From: Shinisaurus crocodilurus
Lineage: Eukaryota; Chordata; Lepidosauria; Squamata; Shinisauridae
DNA length: 64,000 bases
Direction: 5' to 3'
Assembly: GCA_021292165.1 (NCBI GenBank)
Contig: CM037876.1
Coordinates: 282,446,521 to 282,510,520, forward strand
Each line of letters begins with the position of its first letter. The stretch's first letter is position 1. The notes under the pieces were generated by a model. It ran no database searches. It had not been told where the DNA came from and worked only from the letters and a program-made list of their open reading frames with translations. Below, piece after piece: positions 11,881 through 23,550 of the stretch. The translations under genes and the position numbers were made by a program.

Positions 11881-12323
11881 CTCCGCAGGCCGGCAGATGT
11901 AGCAGTGGGCTCTGCTGGGGCAGCTGGCACCACTCCCCAATCAGTCCAGTGCAGAGGCAGGGCCCCAGTCCAGCAGGGAACCACCAGGGAGGGGAAAAAG
12001 CTGGCTGCAGGTGGTGGAAGTCACCAGCTTACCTCCCTCCCTGGAGAAGCCCAAAATGCTGGCTGGGCTGCAGGTCTTCAGGGCAGTTGCCCCACTCCTC
12101 CGCAGGCTGGCAGATGTAGCAGTGGGCTCTGCTGGGGCAGCTGGCACCACTCCCCAATCAGTCCAGTGCAGAGGCAGGGCTCCAGTCCAGCAGGGAACCA
12201 CCAGGGAGGGGAAAAAGCTGGCTGCAGGTGGTGGAAGTCACCAGCTTACCTCCCTCCCTGGAGAAGCCCAAAATGCTGGCTGGGCTGCAGGTCTTCAGGG
12301 CAGTTGCCCCACTCCTCCGCAGG
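11881..12323 (-). repeat. Two 217-bp tandem monomers at LINE 5' end
   Basis: CTCCGCAGG starts at 11881, 12098 and 12315, an exact period of 217 bp. The two full units are nearly identical, with scattered substitutions such as GGCCCCAGT versus GGCTCCAGT. The third is cut off after nine bases at the element's 5' end. Tandem 5' monomers that carry the promoter are known in several LINE families. The location directly upstream of the endonuclease ORF suggests the same role here, which is an inference. Confidence 0.9.
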
Positions 12324-13007
12324 AGTGCTTACTTTTCAAAGACTATTTTATCAGAAGACTTTTACAAATATCAACACACTACTCCTGTTTAAAAACGCAA
12401 AGCAGGGGGTCAATGCTGGATGGCAGCTCATTGTTCCAACCATTAATTGTGGAGGCATAAGGGCACATGGTTATACATTAATTTAGAGAAGTTGGTAGAA
12501 TAGATTGGTGGCAAACACAGAACTGTATAGGTACATCCGTTTACAACATTTGGAAACTACCTTAGTAAATGGTTCACAAAATTAAAATAGATACAGAAAA
12601 CTGTAGAGAATAAAAGCACACACACATTGATCTCTGCTACTGTTCTTAACATTTTTAGCTGAGATCTAAAACAAGGTAGTTTCTAAATTACTTCTGAAAT
12701 GGTTAGAAAGAGAGACTGAATTGAAGAGTTTCTATAAAAAAGATTTTCTGAATTTTTGTTGAGAAACTTCAGAAATTTAAGATACTGCCTAAGACATATG
12801 TAATAATAAGGGATGGGCAAATCTGTCAAGCTTAATTTCGCTCAGGTTCTCATATTTCCAATGCTAAATTTGTTCTGTCCCAATTCTCCATAAGATTAGA
12901 TTTTTTCTCTTAGTTAGCATGAAAAATAAATTAAAATAAGCATTTTTGTATGTATTTTCTTTTCAAATGTACACATTCTTAAAAGCCATTTTTCCATTGA
13001 ATAAAGC
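12324..13007. other. Intron, no recognised element
   Basis: AT-rich intronic sequence. The stretch starting at 12811 (AAGGGATGGGCAAATCTG) resembles the terminus of the element-like unit at 55897-56278 but no partner end was found. Confidence 0.4.
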
Positions 13008-13140
13008 AGGGGTCCCCAACCTTTCTGGACCCGTCGGCACATTTGGGAATTTGAGAAACTGCTATGGGCACCACCACAAAATGCCTAGTCAGCAGACCGC
13101 TGCTTTGGCGCCTATTTGTCATGACTAAGGCTGCAAAAAC
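13008..13140 (+). mobile_element. hAT-like fragment, one end only
   Basis: It begins CAGGGGTCCCCAACCTTTCT and continues through TTTGAGAAA and GGGCACCACCACAAAATG. The same words, in the same order, occur in the minus-strand reading of the complete element at 28773-29098. The right terminus is not found, so this is a truncated or deleted copy. Confidence 0.65.
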
Positions 13141-13716
13141 ATTTGTTTTGTATCACCACAACATCTTTTTAATAAGGGATTGTCTAATTCAACTAATTGC
13201 TGGCGGTGCAATACAGCGAATGCTTCTTTTAAACATATCTTTTGGCAATGTCCTCTCCTTTTGGTAGAGAGGTTATTACACAGCTAAATTTTATACTTTA
13301 ATATTAAAGTGTACTTTAATATTACAAAATTTAATATTTAATATTCACTGATGTATACGCCCTTTTAAATTATTTACCTGCTTCATGGAAATTAACAAAT
13401 GGTCAGTGTAAATGGAGCCCTTTTGACAGGTAAAAGACAGATTACAGCACTGGAAGGATAAACACTCACCTCCTATAATGCAATGGATCAAGGAACTTAC
13501 AACACTTTCAAAACTTGTTTCAGATTTTACATTATATTTTGTTGTCCTTATATTTTATCCTTTATCTCTATTTTGTGAACTGCCCAAAGAGGTCCGACTA
13601 TCGGACAGTATAGAAATGTAGCAAGCAAGTAAAGTAAACAATCAAAATAAAACTCCATGCTCATTTAGTCAATGAACAAGAATAAAATCTAAAGCTGAAT
13701 AAGAACTAATAATTAC
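13141..13716. other. Intron, no recognised element
   Basis: AT-rich intronic sequence with a degenerate TAATATTAAA repeat near 13300-13340. A tail-like CTATTTTGTGAACTGCCC ... TATAGAAATGTAGCAAG near 13565-13635 may be the 3' end of an old LINE in plus orientation. Confidence 0.4.
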
Positions 13717-13893
13717 TGTGAATTTCTCCACTGAATCTCTAGAAAGGACTTCACAAGTTGCATCAATTTCACTTCCTATCATAGAGAGGATGGATTCCTG
13801 TTCATTTTGAAGACATCGCAGTTGATCATGAAGCTGTAATCTGACTTCCTCTATCCTCCTTAGGTGGTCATCTTCACTGCTTATCCTTTTATT
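13717..13893 (-). CDS. CEP128: CEP128 exon, coiled-coil segment
   Basis: A 177-bp phase-0 exon (59 codons) with a pyrimidine-rich acceptor ending TTTAAAG and a donor ACA/GTAATT. The product contains EDDHLRRIEEVRLQLHDQL, CLQNEQESIL and a conserved IGxEIDA segment ending in DSVEKF. This is a close match to the C-terminal third of vertebrate CEP128 (EEHLRR...QLKDQL...DSVEK). It joins the previous exon without a gap relative to the family, so no exon appears to be missing between 25506 and 13893. Confidence 0.94.
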
Positions 13894-14010
13894 CTTTAAA
13901 AAAGAAAGAAAGAAAAGGAACAAAAATTATTATTAAATGAATTGAAATTTCCTCTCTCAATTTTAAACTCTACATTTGCAAGAGCAAAAGAAACCACAAC
14001 ACAGAGTGAA

Positions 14011-14198
14011 CTCCTATTTCAGTGGGGCTCCTTTTCCATTATAGGTTTTGCAGCTTTTATTTGGCGCTTCATAGGAGCTATCCATGGTGCTCCATGGTGG
14101 TGAACCTACTGCTGGGGATGGAGTACAGCACCATGGGTAGCTCCTATGAAGCTCCAAATAAAACCTATAATGGAAAAGGAGCCCCACCGAAATAGGAG
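14011..14198. mobile_element. Fold-back (palindromic) MITE-like element
   Basis: The left arm starts CTCCTATTTCAGTGGGGCTC and is mirrored by GAGCCCCACCGAAATAGGAG at the right. The arms run about 71 bp each, to GGAGCTA/TAGCTCC near the centre, with a 9-bp insertion in the left arm and a 45-bp centre. There is no coding capacity. The superfamily is not assigned because no convincing target duplication could be set. Confidence 0.75.
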
Positions 14199-15128
14199 TC
14201 ACCAGCCTCCCCTGGGGAACGGGGTGTTAAGGGGGAGATTAACAGAGTTTACTCGTCCTAAGTAGTAAGTGAACATGCTACTCCAAAAAAACAAACAAAC
14301 CTGCAATTGATGAGATGTGTCCTGATGTTAGAATCACATTAGATGGGTAAAAACATAACCCATAAAGGGGATTAGGGGGATACCTTTTCAACAGCCATAT
14401 GAGCAAACCAAAGTAAACCTTGCAGTGTGCATATAGTAAAGTGGTACATCTGTGTGACACATTTGACAGATTTGCTCTGCCTACAGAAAAACCACAAGGT
14501 GCTGTCAGTTTGACTTCACTGAAAATTGTTTCCAGAAAGAACAATTCAGTCACCAGAACTTTAATTACAGACTTCCCGATCACAAATCCAACAAACTGGA
14601 GATGGCAGAGGTTTGTCCCTCAAATTAGCAACTCATTTTCTCATTGATTCCTTCAAGTTGAAGGCCACCGTCCACATGTTTACCAACAAGGCAAGCACAG
14701 TACTTAACAGTGCCAAAGATGCTGCTATGCATTGAACAGCTGCTTCTCAGGCTACAATTTCATACACAGAGATCCACATGTAACCTGCACTATACACGGA
14801 TGTTGTAGCAGGAAAGAAAGACCACCCACCCACCTCTCCCGATATATAGCTTTAAAAAAAGACAGTCCCAAACCTGAGCTCTCTAGTACTATGTAGCACA
14901 GCATAAGAAAGCCTCAAGGAGGTGGAGAAAGAACAAAAGAGCCCCCCTTTTCCCTTCCACCCCTTCCCACAAGACCTGAACAGGACTATAAGGCTCCTCT
15001 TCTAGGCTGGGTAGAGCCCGGAACAGAAGAACTCCTCTTAGCAGGTGGAGAGACAATACAAATTTTGTTCAAGTCCCACTTGTACACTGCTTAATGAGAG
15101 TGGCCCACACTAACTTTTCAACCTGCCT
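14199..15128. other. Intron, no recognised element
   Basis: Intronic sequence between repeats. No open frame, RNA gene or repeat family was recognised with confidence. Confidence 0.4.
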
Positions 15129-15530
15129 GTGACTACTGCTCCTCCAGCTCTACTGCTCTCAACTGACCAAAGGTCTGCTGCTCCTTTACATTATACTGGC
15201 TATTCTCCATTGCTGCCTCTTGAGTTTGGAACTCCCTTCTCTGCACATATACGTGGTGTCACCTCTCCCTTCCTTCAAATCCCTCCTCAAAACCCACCTT
15301 TCCCACGGGGCCTTTGTTGATCCTCCGAATCTTCATTCTTACCTGTAACCAAACTTTAAGTACCGGTATGTGTAATGGCATTTGCCTGCATCTCTCTCCC
15401 TCCCTCCCTCCCTCCCTTTGTTGTCTTCCCCACTGTCGGTCTTAGATTGTAAGCTGCTTCGGGACAGGGATCTATTTTGCCTGTGTAACTCTATATGTAA
15501 AACTGATCTACAACAACAATAAAATAGAAA
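15129..15530 (+). repeat. Old LINE 3' end (L2/L3-like)
   Basis: The plus strand retains the C-terminal words of a LINE polymerase in shifted frames (a WNSLP-like start, then SFKSLLKTH-like residues from CTTCAAATCCCTCCTCAAAACCCACC). A 3' UTR follows with the common AGATTGTAAGCTGCTTCGGGAC and an AATAAAA end. A (TCCC)n run at 15391-15418 interrupts it. Confidence 0.65.
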
Positions 15531-15996
15531 TTTATGTTTGCAGCCTTGTGTACACATCTAGAAGCGGAAGCAGGGATCACTTGCGTGAACATTTGGATTA
15601 CAAAACACAAACACCTTTACACAGTAGCGTGAACCCGCGTGTAAGAAATTTCAGAATGAAAAACAGACCTTACATGCAAATGTTATGGAGAATTTCCAAC
15701 CCATGGTGAATGTTGACATTCACATATGAATGCTGATGACAGGGGAAAAACCAGAGATACACACCAGTGAATGTTGTCAGTGACCTCAACAAAACTGGCA
15801 ACAATTGGTGTTATGTGCAAAAAGTGCAGAAATAAACTTATCTGCTTTCAGACTTTCACAAACTGTGTCTGGGGACTGTCAGCATTCACACATGAATGTC
15901 AACATTCCCTAAATTGTGGCCATTCACTGCAGTATATACGAGAAGTATACTTCAATATTCAATATACTTCAATTCAATATACTTCAATATTCAATA

Positions 15997-16234
15997 GCCA
16001 GGGTGGCGTAGTGGTGAGAGTGTTGGACTGGGACTCGGGAGATCCAGGTTCTAGTCCCCGCTCGGCCATGAAACTCACTGGGTGACTTTGGGCCAGTCAC
16101 TGACTCTCAGCCTAACCTACCTCACAGGGTTGCTGTGAGGATAAAATGGAGAGGAGGATCGTGTAAGCCGCCTTGGGTTCCTTGCAGGAAAAAAGGCGGG
16201 GTATAAATCTAACAAATAAATAAATAAATAAATA
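15997..16234 (+). repeat. Sauria-type tRNA-derived SINE
   Basis: The head has tRNA-like promoter boxes: GTGGCGTAGTGG (A box) and GGTTCTAGTCC (B box). It is followed by the Sauria body (GTGACTTTGGGCCAGTCACT, CCTAACCTACCTCACAGGGT) and the tail AAAAAGGCGGGGTATAAAT with (AAAT)n. This SINE family is restricted to squamates and is the best host marker here. It is not a functional tRNA gene. Confidence 0.93.
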
Positions 16235-18675
16235 GTTCCTGCCCTCAATGGGGACACCCACTTATGCCTGGTTTGGAAGGGAAGCAGCAGCATGGCAGTC
16301 CAGCAATAGCTAAGCAGTGGTGTGGCTATTGCCATGTGGCTCACCCAGCACCACTGTTTCAGTTGGCCTTGTGCACTAGCTAACTGGCTCTGCGCTGGGT
16401 CGGCTAGAGAAGACTAGAGTAAAGGCATTTCCTCTTTTTCCATTATAGGGAAATAAATAGGGCCCAATCCAGCATCACTCAGTATGCTTTGTTTTTCAAT
16501 ATGGGAACTTGTGTGTTTAAAAGCAATGATCTTTTTCCAGGTGCTTGCCACAGAAGTGACATATCACAGAACCACACCATAGAAAACAGCTCAAATTAAT
16601 GATGCAGATACTCCCTCCTGCAGGTAAAACTGCCATGCTACCTGCACTCTGTGTGCACTCTGCTACATGATGTACCCATTCAGCCTCATTGGTCCATGTA
16701 TGACAGGTAACAATCACCAAACTAAAATGCATCAAAATTTTAGTGAAAACATCAGGTGTTGAGCTGCTATATTACATTAGGTGCTAGAAACATATTCGCA
16801 TGAGTTGCTGGCGTCTATTATGACAATGCATGTAAAGAGCCTGCAATGCTGAATTATGAAAACTCTTTACGATTCTGACATTGCATTTACATTTTGTACA
16901 TAATATTTAGTACCCTTTAAAAAAAAAAAAAAAATTCAAAAAAAGTGATTTCCCACATTCAAGAAGCTCGAGGGAAACCTCAAAGCTACAGAAATTCTCT
17001 AAATATCGGTTAAAACTGGGAGTAAAGCAATACTTTGCATACATACAAAGATAAGTCAGGCTTGCAATAAGGCATTTGCCTAGCTACCTGTGGCAAGTAG
17101 ATATGGGCTTCAGGCAACTAGGTCTGGTCCAATTATAGATGTGAAGCCACCAGGCACTGCTGTGCTTTCTCTGTATGAAGAACAGTGGCATCTTACTACT
17201 GCTGCCATATTCTCTGCACTTTTCCTAGTTTACTTGCGTTGCTCCTGGTTTTCCTAGTTTACTTGCGTTACACTAAGGATCATGAGGAGAGACCTCCTTC
17301 CCAGAAGCAGCAGCAGCAGCCAAGTAAGTGAGCGGGAGTGAGATTTTAGATCAGACGCCATTGCTTCACTAATCGAAGGTATGATGGGGTCTGAATCGGT
17401 TCAGATTGGCTTGGATTAAGCCAGTCTATCTTCCTAATGATTTAGTAAATAGCTTGGATCAATCTGAGCCAAGTCAACTCGAGCCGGGGGGAGCTCTCCC
17501 ATTACTATCAGAAAACGAAGGTTAAGACCTCTAAACTAAACATAAGGTGCATGGAGGCATAGTGCCAATGCTGTGTTCCAAAAAACAGATAAAAACAGGA
17601 AAGAAGGGTTTCACTGTCATCAACAAGTTCTCCATTAAAGGCCATAGTTCCTTATTTTTGAGCAGCTGCAGCCATGCAAATTCCTAGACCCCAGCAAACA
17701 CTGGCCTAGTTATTAAAGACTCACATGTCATAAGAAAGGCGGAGAGGCATATTCCCACTAGGAGGGTCAGGGGCCCTCCACCTCAACCACTACATAGTAT
17801 TTATTATGCTAGTGGATCAGAGTTAAGCTGGCATCAGAGTGCTAAGGAAAGTTGAGCCAAAGTGGAAAACTCAACGTTGGAGAATAAATGAGCTGGAAAA
17901 GAACCAGCATCACTTAGGCAGCCTTAGGCAGCAGCAGTAGCACGCAGGCTATCCCGGGGAGAACAGGATGGGAGCTCTGATCGTTGCCATTTAGTCTGCC
18001 TTTGTTTCTTCCAGAATTGGCAGGGAGAGCCACAATCACTGGTGCTCTCTGTAAATTCTTCCATTCAGCAAATAAACAGAACCCAGAGAGCAAATCATAC
18101 CCAACATCTGAAGATTTATCCAAAAGCAAAATGATTTAATTTTACACTTCAATGCTGAGGTTTGTTCTCAACTGACATCTTTCACCCAAGACGACAAGTG
18201 TCCCAGTCATGACAGCTGAATTTAAAGTGTCAGCATATACTGGGCAGAAGAGACTAAGGGAGAATTATTAACAGAGCAATCCTATCCCCGAGTCATACCT
18301 GCTCGGTGGGAGAGGTTTGCTGCAATTCTGCCAGTGCAGGGGGGAATAATGAGTGCAGTTTGGGGCGTAACGGGGAAAGACTGGAGCATAGACAGAATCT
18401 TTTGCTGGCTCTGGATTCAGTCCCACCCTCTGCTCTGGCATAACATTATGCCTATGAAAAAGGGATGGCATAAGCTAAAATACTCCGGCTGGCATTAATG
18501 GAAAGCCCCAGATTGTTGGCTTCCCTCTTCCCACCTCTGAGCTCAGCTACATAAGAACACAGGATTCCAAGTCACTCAGCAGTCAACCACAGCACACCAG
18601 CAGGAAAATGGAAGCCCCAGCTCAAAACATGGAGAGACACCCATCTTCCCCCATATCTGCAGAACCAGGAGTATA
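16235..18675. other. Intron, mostly unrecognised
   Basis: Includes poly-A at 16918-16934, a 20-bp tandem TTTTCCTAGTTTACTTGCGTT duplication at about 17220-17270 and short (CAG)n at 17310-17321. The piece 18270-18500 (GAGCAATCCTATCCCC onward) is GC-richer and resembles squamate MITE-type repeats, but its ends are not defined. Confidence 0.4.
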
Positions 18676-19490
18676 TTGAAGCAAAGCATGGAACCTTCCT
18701 GCTGGATCAGACCAAAGGTCCGTCCAGTCCAACATCCTGCTTCCCACAGTGGCCAAACAGATGCCTCCAGGAAGCCACAAGCAGGACATGCAGCCAACAG
18801 CTGCTCCCTAGCAGCTGGTATTCAGAGGCATACAGCCTTGGAATCTGGAAGTTCCATAGAGCCATCATGACTAATAGGCAGTGATAGCCCTATCCTCCAT
18901 GAATGTCTCTAAACCACTTTGAAAACGATCTACGCCTCTGGAACAGATATGGGGAGGCACAGGGGTACAAGGGGAATTGGTGAAAACCACCTCTCCCCAT
19001 TCTGCAAACAGAAGCTCCGCAGGATCAAAGAGCCTTCCGTCAGCTGAGGGACACCATTGGATACAGCCCTATTTGTTCTGTGAAGAAGTATGTTGTTTTG
19101 TCTGTCCTGATGATCCCAAGTTCTAGTGTTAAGAACACCCCTAAACTTCTTCCGCTCCGTGCATGAGTTTATAAACCTCTACCATTACACCTCACCCCCA
19201 GCTTTAGTCTTTCTTTTCTAAACAACAACATTCCAAACACTTTAGCCTTTTCTCATAGGGAAAGTGCTCCATGCCCCTGATCATTTTGGATGCCCTTTCT
19301 GTACCTTTTCCAACTCTATGATATATTTTTCCAAGATGGGACGATCAGAACTGAACACAGTATTCCAAATGTGGTTGCACTATAGATTTGTAGAAGGGCA
19401 TTACAATACTGGCAGTTCTATTTTCAGTCTCTTTCCTAATGATCCCACAATAGAAATTTCTTTTTTCATAGCTGCCTTAAAACACTGGGC
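18676..19490 (-). repeat. Ancient CR1/L3-like LINE 3' region
   Basis: In minus orientation this is the long 3' part of a CR1/L3-type LINE. Recognisable words on the plus strand are TGCTGGATCAGACCAAAGGT, CACAGTGGCCAAACAGATGCC, CCCCTGATCATTTTGGATGC, CAGTATTCCAAATGTGGTTG and CTTTCCTAATGATCCC. It is diverged and contains no usable ORF. Confidence 0.8.
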
Positions 19491-22400
19491 TATCCACACA
19501 ACTCCAACATCACTTTCCTGGTTAGACACAACCAGTTCAGGCCCCATCAATATAATCGAGAAGGGCAAACGGATAGCACATGTCTTGTTAGAAACCTTAG
19601 AAGTGTTCTGCCTCAGAACTCCAAATACAAAAACCAACCATGAACTTCAAGTACACTACTGCAACTTGTAATGCAAAGTCAAAGCACTCCATGTGGGTTA
19701 ACAGGGGGCAGGGGGAATCAGAGAGGAGAGACTTCGCCTCAGCGTAGGACTTGCACACATCCTCCATCCATTCCCCCCAAGCAGAGCAAGAAATCACATG
19801 TGCAGGTTACTAAAAAAAGCTCTGGCTACGCAGTGTCTCCACACACACCCTTCTCTTCTGTCTGCAGGTTTAGGATATTGCTCTGTGGAGTAGGAAACTT
19901 TGGGTTCTAGCCCCACTGCCTTTCCCTTTTTCCATCTACAATTATTGATGCTGGCAGAACATCTGCAACATACGTTGCGTCTTATGGAAGCCATGTTACA
20001 TCTCTCAGGGCTGGGACTAGAATCCACATTAACATTTTCTCATCACATTGCTCTTTACTACCAACTACCAGGCAGGGTGCTGTTTCCTTCTGCAAATTTG
20101 CTGTTGTTGTGCACATTCTTCATTGCCTAAGAGGCTACTTCTCTCTGGCAAAATGCTTGTTCCCATCTCCCAAAACATGAATATAAATGTGTCATGTGCA
20201 GTGTTATGAACATTGTCTGTGTGGAGGCGTTGGCTCTCCAGCAGAACTTGAAGACTGAGGAAGACATATAAGCTTCCTAAGCAATGAGCCATGGGAGCCT
20301 CTGACTGAGGAGACACCTTGACTTTTAGGGAGTGTGTTTGCACATAGTCTGTGGGAGGGTGTGTGGACTCGGTTGTATGACAGCATTATGGCATTTCACC
20401 CATATCCATGTATTGAATGGTGCCTTCCCTGTATGGGTACTGTCATGCTGTCATTGGCACACAAAACTGTGTTCAGTGGGTAGCAGCAGATGCTCTGCTA
20501 CATTAACTGTTCTTTCTTACCACTATTGTGCTTTTGAGTTTGCTGCTAGGCAGTCATAGGATGATGATTATGTTACACTGATGTAAAGCCTTCCTTAATT
20601 GACAGAGGCAGAGGAGGTTCACAGGACTGACATGTGTGTTGTAAAATGATTATTTTTCCATATTCCAAGTAATATGAAGTTCAGCACTATAACCACCAAG
20701 AATGTTTTAATTCTGAATAAAGGGAAGTGATTGGCGCGGTGTAAGATAATCTACAATAGCAGTGTTTAAGCATATTAGGAACTCTACTATATTTGATATA
20801 GACCAGAAGAACCAGAACGCACATGTTCTCATTCCACATATATCTTAAATTATTTGAATGCAATGCAAGTTTGGTCAAGACCAGCAACCACCAGCACATG
20901 TTGCTAAGTTTGAAAGTGTATGAGCCCGAAGCCTAGGCCTGCAAGTAGCTGGGATCACACCCCTCACACAATGAGGCAATTTGTGTGGGAATGGGAGAGT
21001 GTGTATGCACCACTTCTGTGTTGCAGGCTAGGAAGACAAGAAATAATAGCACCACAGACCCTGCAACTTTTGCTGGTATCTGTGACTGAATGGGCACCCA
21101 CCACTGTCCCAGTGAAAGTCCAAAATTCAAAGACTGTAGACAAGTGACTGCTGGATAATCCACATACATCTTGTACAAATACAGAAATATACCAATTAAT
21201 GTGGATAATCACCTATTGGTGGCTGTTGACATTAAGCAGATGCATTGTGGGTCATCAAATTTCCCTTGAGATAATTTACAGTCTCTCCACTTTGGGAAAT
21301 TTATCTAACACTGAAATCTGCCCAAACTTATTACTGAAGCTGCCACTGCTGCAGGATGGAAAAGAAATGACTTCAAACTATTTCACGTCCAATGTATAGT
21401 CATATGTGCCAGCTTCTCTTATATCTCTGACTTGTTTGTTCTATAAAAGTACAGCTACGTTATACGTGTGGGGAGAGAAACCCCAAAAGCTTTCATTTCC
21501 ATATTTTGGATGGGGTCAATGGTTCGTTCTCTCCATTTCTTACAAGTCCCTAAGGATGAAATGAAAATACATTTAATAAATGTTACAAACAGTTCTCAAG
21601 TTAAATGAAAACCAGAATGTAGTCTTCTGATCGAAAATGAGTACTCGTTTGACATTTTCTCATTTGACAGATTTTTCTTTGACATTATAAAAGAGTTAGC
21701 CCTAAGCAGTTACTCTGATCTGATCCAAAGAACACAACAGTAAGGATCCAATCATGGCTTTTTTTTTACCCAGGGAAATATTTTGATTTGGTAAAAGTGG
21801 AATCTGTGTTCTCATGTTCTCTCTTTAATTATGTCCATGCAGCAAGAAGAGCCATCAGAATGCTGTCATCAGAAAGTGCAAATCCAAACACAGCTTGGCC
21901 ATGGCAGTCTTTGGAAATGGCTGGAATGCACCAACACAACTTTTATTTCAAAGCCAAAATTTTAAGCAACATTTTAGTTGTGTAATGGGCTGGAGAACAT
22001 AGAAAACTGTAAATAATTTCCTATGGGATGCTATCTTTGAGTCTTTCAAATTACAGGATGAACCTAAATTTTATTAAAAAGAGGGCAATGTTTTTGTTCA
22101 AAGCTTTCATTGGAACATCACATTATTAATTTGTCACGTCCTAGCAATATACTTGGAACCATTAAATCCCACCGCCTATTCCTGCCACTTCCCATGGAAT
22201 ATTTAATAAGAATAAGAACACTCACAAACATTACCAGAAGTATTAAAATATAATATGCTGGTGTGAAGTAAAGTGGTTTGGTGTTTTAAACAGGGACAGT
22301 ACATATTCTGCAAAGCAGAGCTCTCTTGGAAAATACCGCACTCACACAAAATATGCTTAGAAGAAAACAACTCAGACAGGGCAAGCAAAAATCTGATGAA

Positions 22401-23382
22401 TATACAAGTAAGCAATAAAGTGCCAAGCTTTTAGAGGCTGTAAAGGGAAACAAACTAAAGTCTATTAGAGGGAAATGTTGATATGTACAGGAGTCGGAGA
22501 AAGGCAAACCAGAAAGACTTTTGCATTGTTTGTTCAGTCTGTGCAAATTTTGTGCACAGAGTTTAAGGCTTTCTGATCACACCAGGGCTTCCCGCCATAT
22601 GATATACATTTTTTTTTCTGTCCCACTATGGGATAAGATCCAATTGGTTGTACTGTTGCTACTGGGGTTTTTTTTGTTTGATTTATTTGAAGTTTAACCA
22701 GGGAAACTCCAGTTTCTCCTCTGAGAAAGAAGGCTAGTTCAAGAGATAGGGCCTTTGTGGGCGCCTACTATTGATGCATGACATCAATGGAACCAGATAT
22801 AACACACTTCCCCAGAGCTGTTTTGAAACTCTTTTTAATGCTTTTTTAACCTTTCTTTGTCAGCAAGTTATGCACACACATACATATGAAGCCCTTAACA
22901 ATAAAAACTGTGTAGGATACTGCCCCCCACCCCACCCCAAACATTCATACCAGTAGTCGTCATGGAAAGGTCATTTTCTTTTCTTTCTTTTTAAAGCCAT
23001 TTTGCACTAAAAGTTCCCCAACATTATAATGAATGTTTGCTAGGCTTCAAAATATTTTTTCAAAGGAGAAAACATTCCTCCCCACCCCACGGGAAAGCTA
23101 CTTTCCTCCCAAAAGAAAGTTCCTGCTCCCCTTCATTACATGGGTTGAGGCTAAAGCCACTGTCACAGTAAGGACGAAAGAACTCAGAAAGTACATTGTT
23201 ATTGTATGGAGCCAAGAAGAAGGCCACACTGCACATCATTGTGATTGGTCATTTATGTTGATGACAATGACAAAAGACAAATCCAGTCTGCCCAGAAAGT
23301 AATTTGCTGAAGAATAGATTTTAAAATATTCCAGAGTTCAAAACAAATTTTGAATGTACACATTACATTACACATTAGAGGA
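19491..23382. other. Intron, no recognised element
   Basis: Nearly 4 kb of intronic sequence of ordinary composition with no recognised transposon, SINE or RNA gene. Short open frames on both strands lack compositional or domain support. This is the longest apparently repeat-free stretch of the window. Confidence 0.4.
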
Positions 23383-23550
23383 GGCCTGTGGCTTCTGCTG
23401 GCTCAGCTTGTCTGAGCGTGGAAAGCTAAGCAGGGTCAGGCCTGGTTATTACTTGGATGGGAGACCCCTCCTCTAGTTTCCTGCATTGAGCAGGGGGTTG
23501 GACTCGATAGCCTTGTAGGCTCCTTCCAACTCTATGATCTATGATATCTA
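23383..23550 (+). repeat. 5S rRNA-derived SINE with CR1-like tail
   Basis: A better-preserved sister of the copy at 3738-3915. The head GGCCTGTGGC...GTCTGAGCGTGGAAAGCTAAGCAGGGTC and ACTTGGATGGGAGACC match the 5S rRNA 3' half, so the RNA polymerase III internal promoter is largely retained. The tail GGACTCGATAGCCTTGTAGG ... CTCTATGATCTATGATATC is CR1-like. The CR1 LINEs in the window are plausible mobilisation partners. Confidence 0.88.

Larger units (their letters stand above)
8540..12323 (-). mobile_element. L2-type LINE, nearly full length, decayed
   Basis: A non-LTR retrotransposon on the minus strand. From its 5' end at 12323 it has two 217-bp 5' monomers, a GC-rich hairpin leader, an endonuclease ORF, a reverse-transcriptase ORF and a short 3' UTR, ending at 8540 in a (TTTA)n/(TAAA)n tail. 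The words NFRPVSNLPFLGK, QYADDTQLYL and LNELHWLPVACRAEFKVL are typical of the L2 clade. AGTGCTT occurs on both flanks (about 8536-8542 and 12324-12330), a possible short target duplication. At least three frameshifts (near 10575, 10140 and 8793) inactivate it. CR1 is the alternative clade, but its 3' end differs from the CR1 copies here. Confidence 0.9.

Noticed and set aside
11806..12486. 226-codon plus-strand frame over the tandem monomers
   Set aside because: Antisense to the LINE and duplicated by the 217-bp repeat. The coding element runs on the other strand.
16010..16082. Possible tRNA gene (A and B boxes) and similar ones at 32600 and 60030
   Set aside because: The boxes belong to the heads of Sauria SINEs. 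The rest of the cloverleaf is degenerate, and each is followed by a SINE body and an A-rich tail.
23400..23470. Possible 5S rRNA gene
   Set aside because: Only the 3' half resembles 5S rRNA, it is fused to a CR1-like tail, and a second dispersed copy exists, so it is a SINE.
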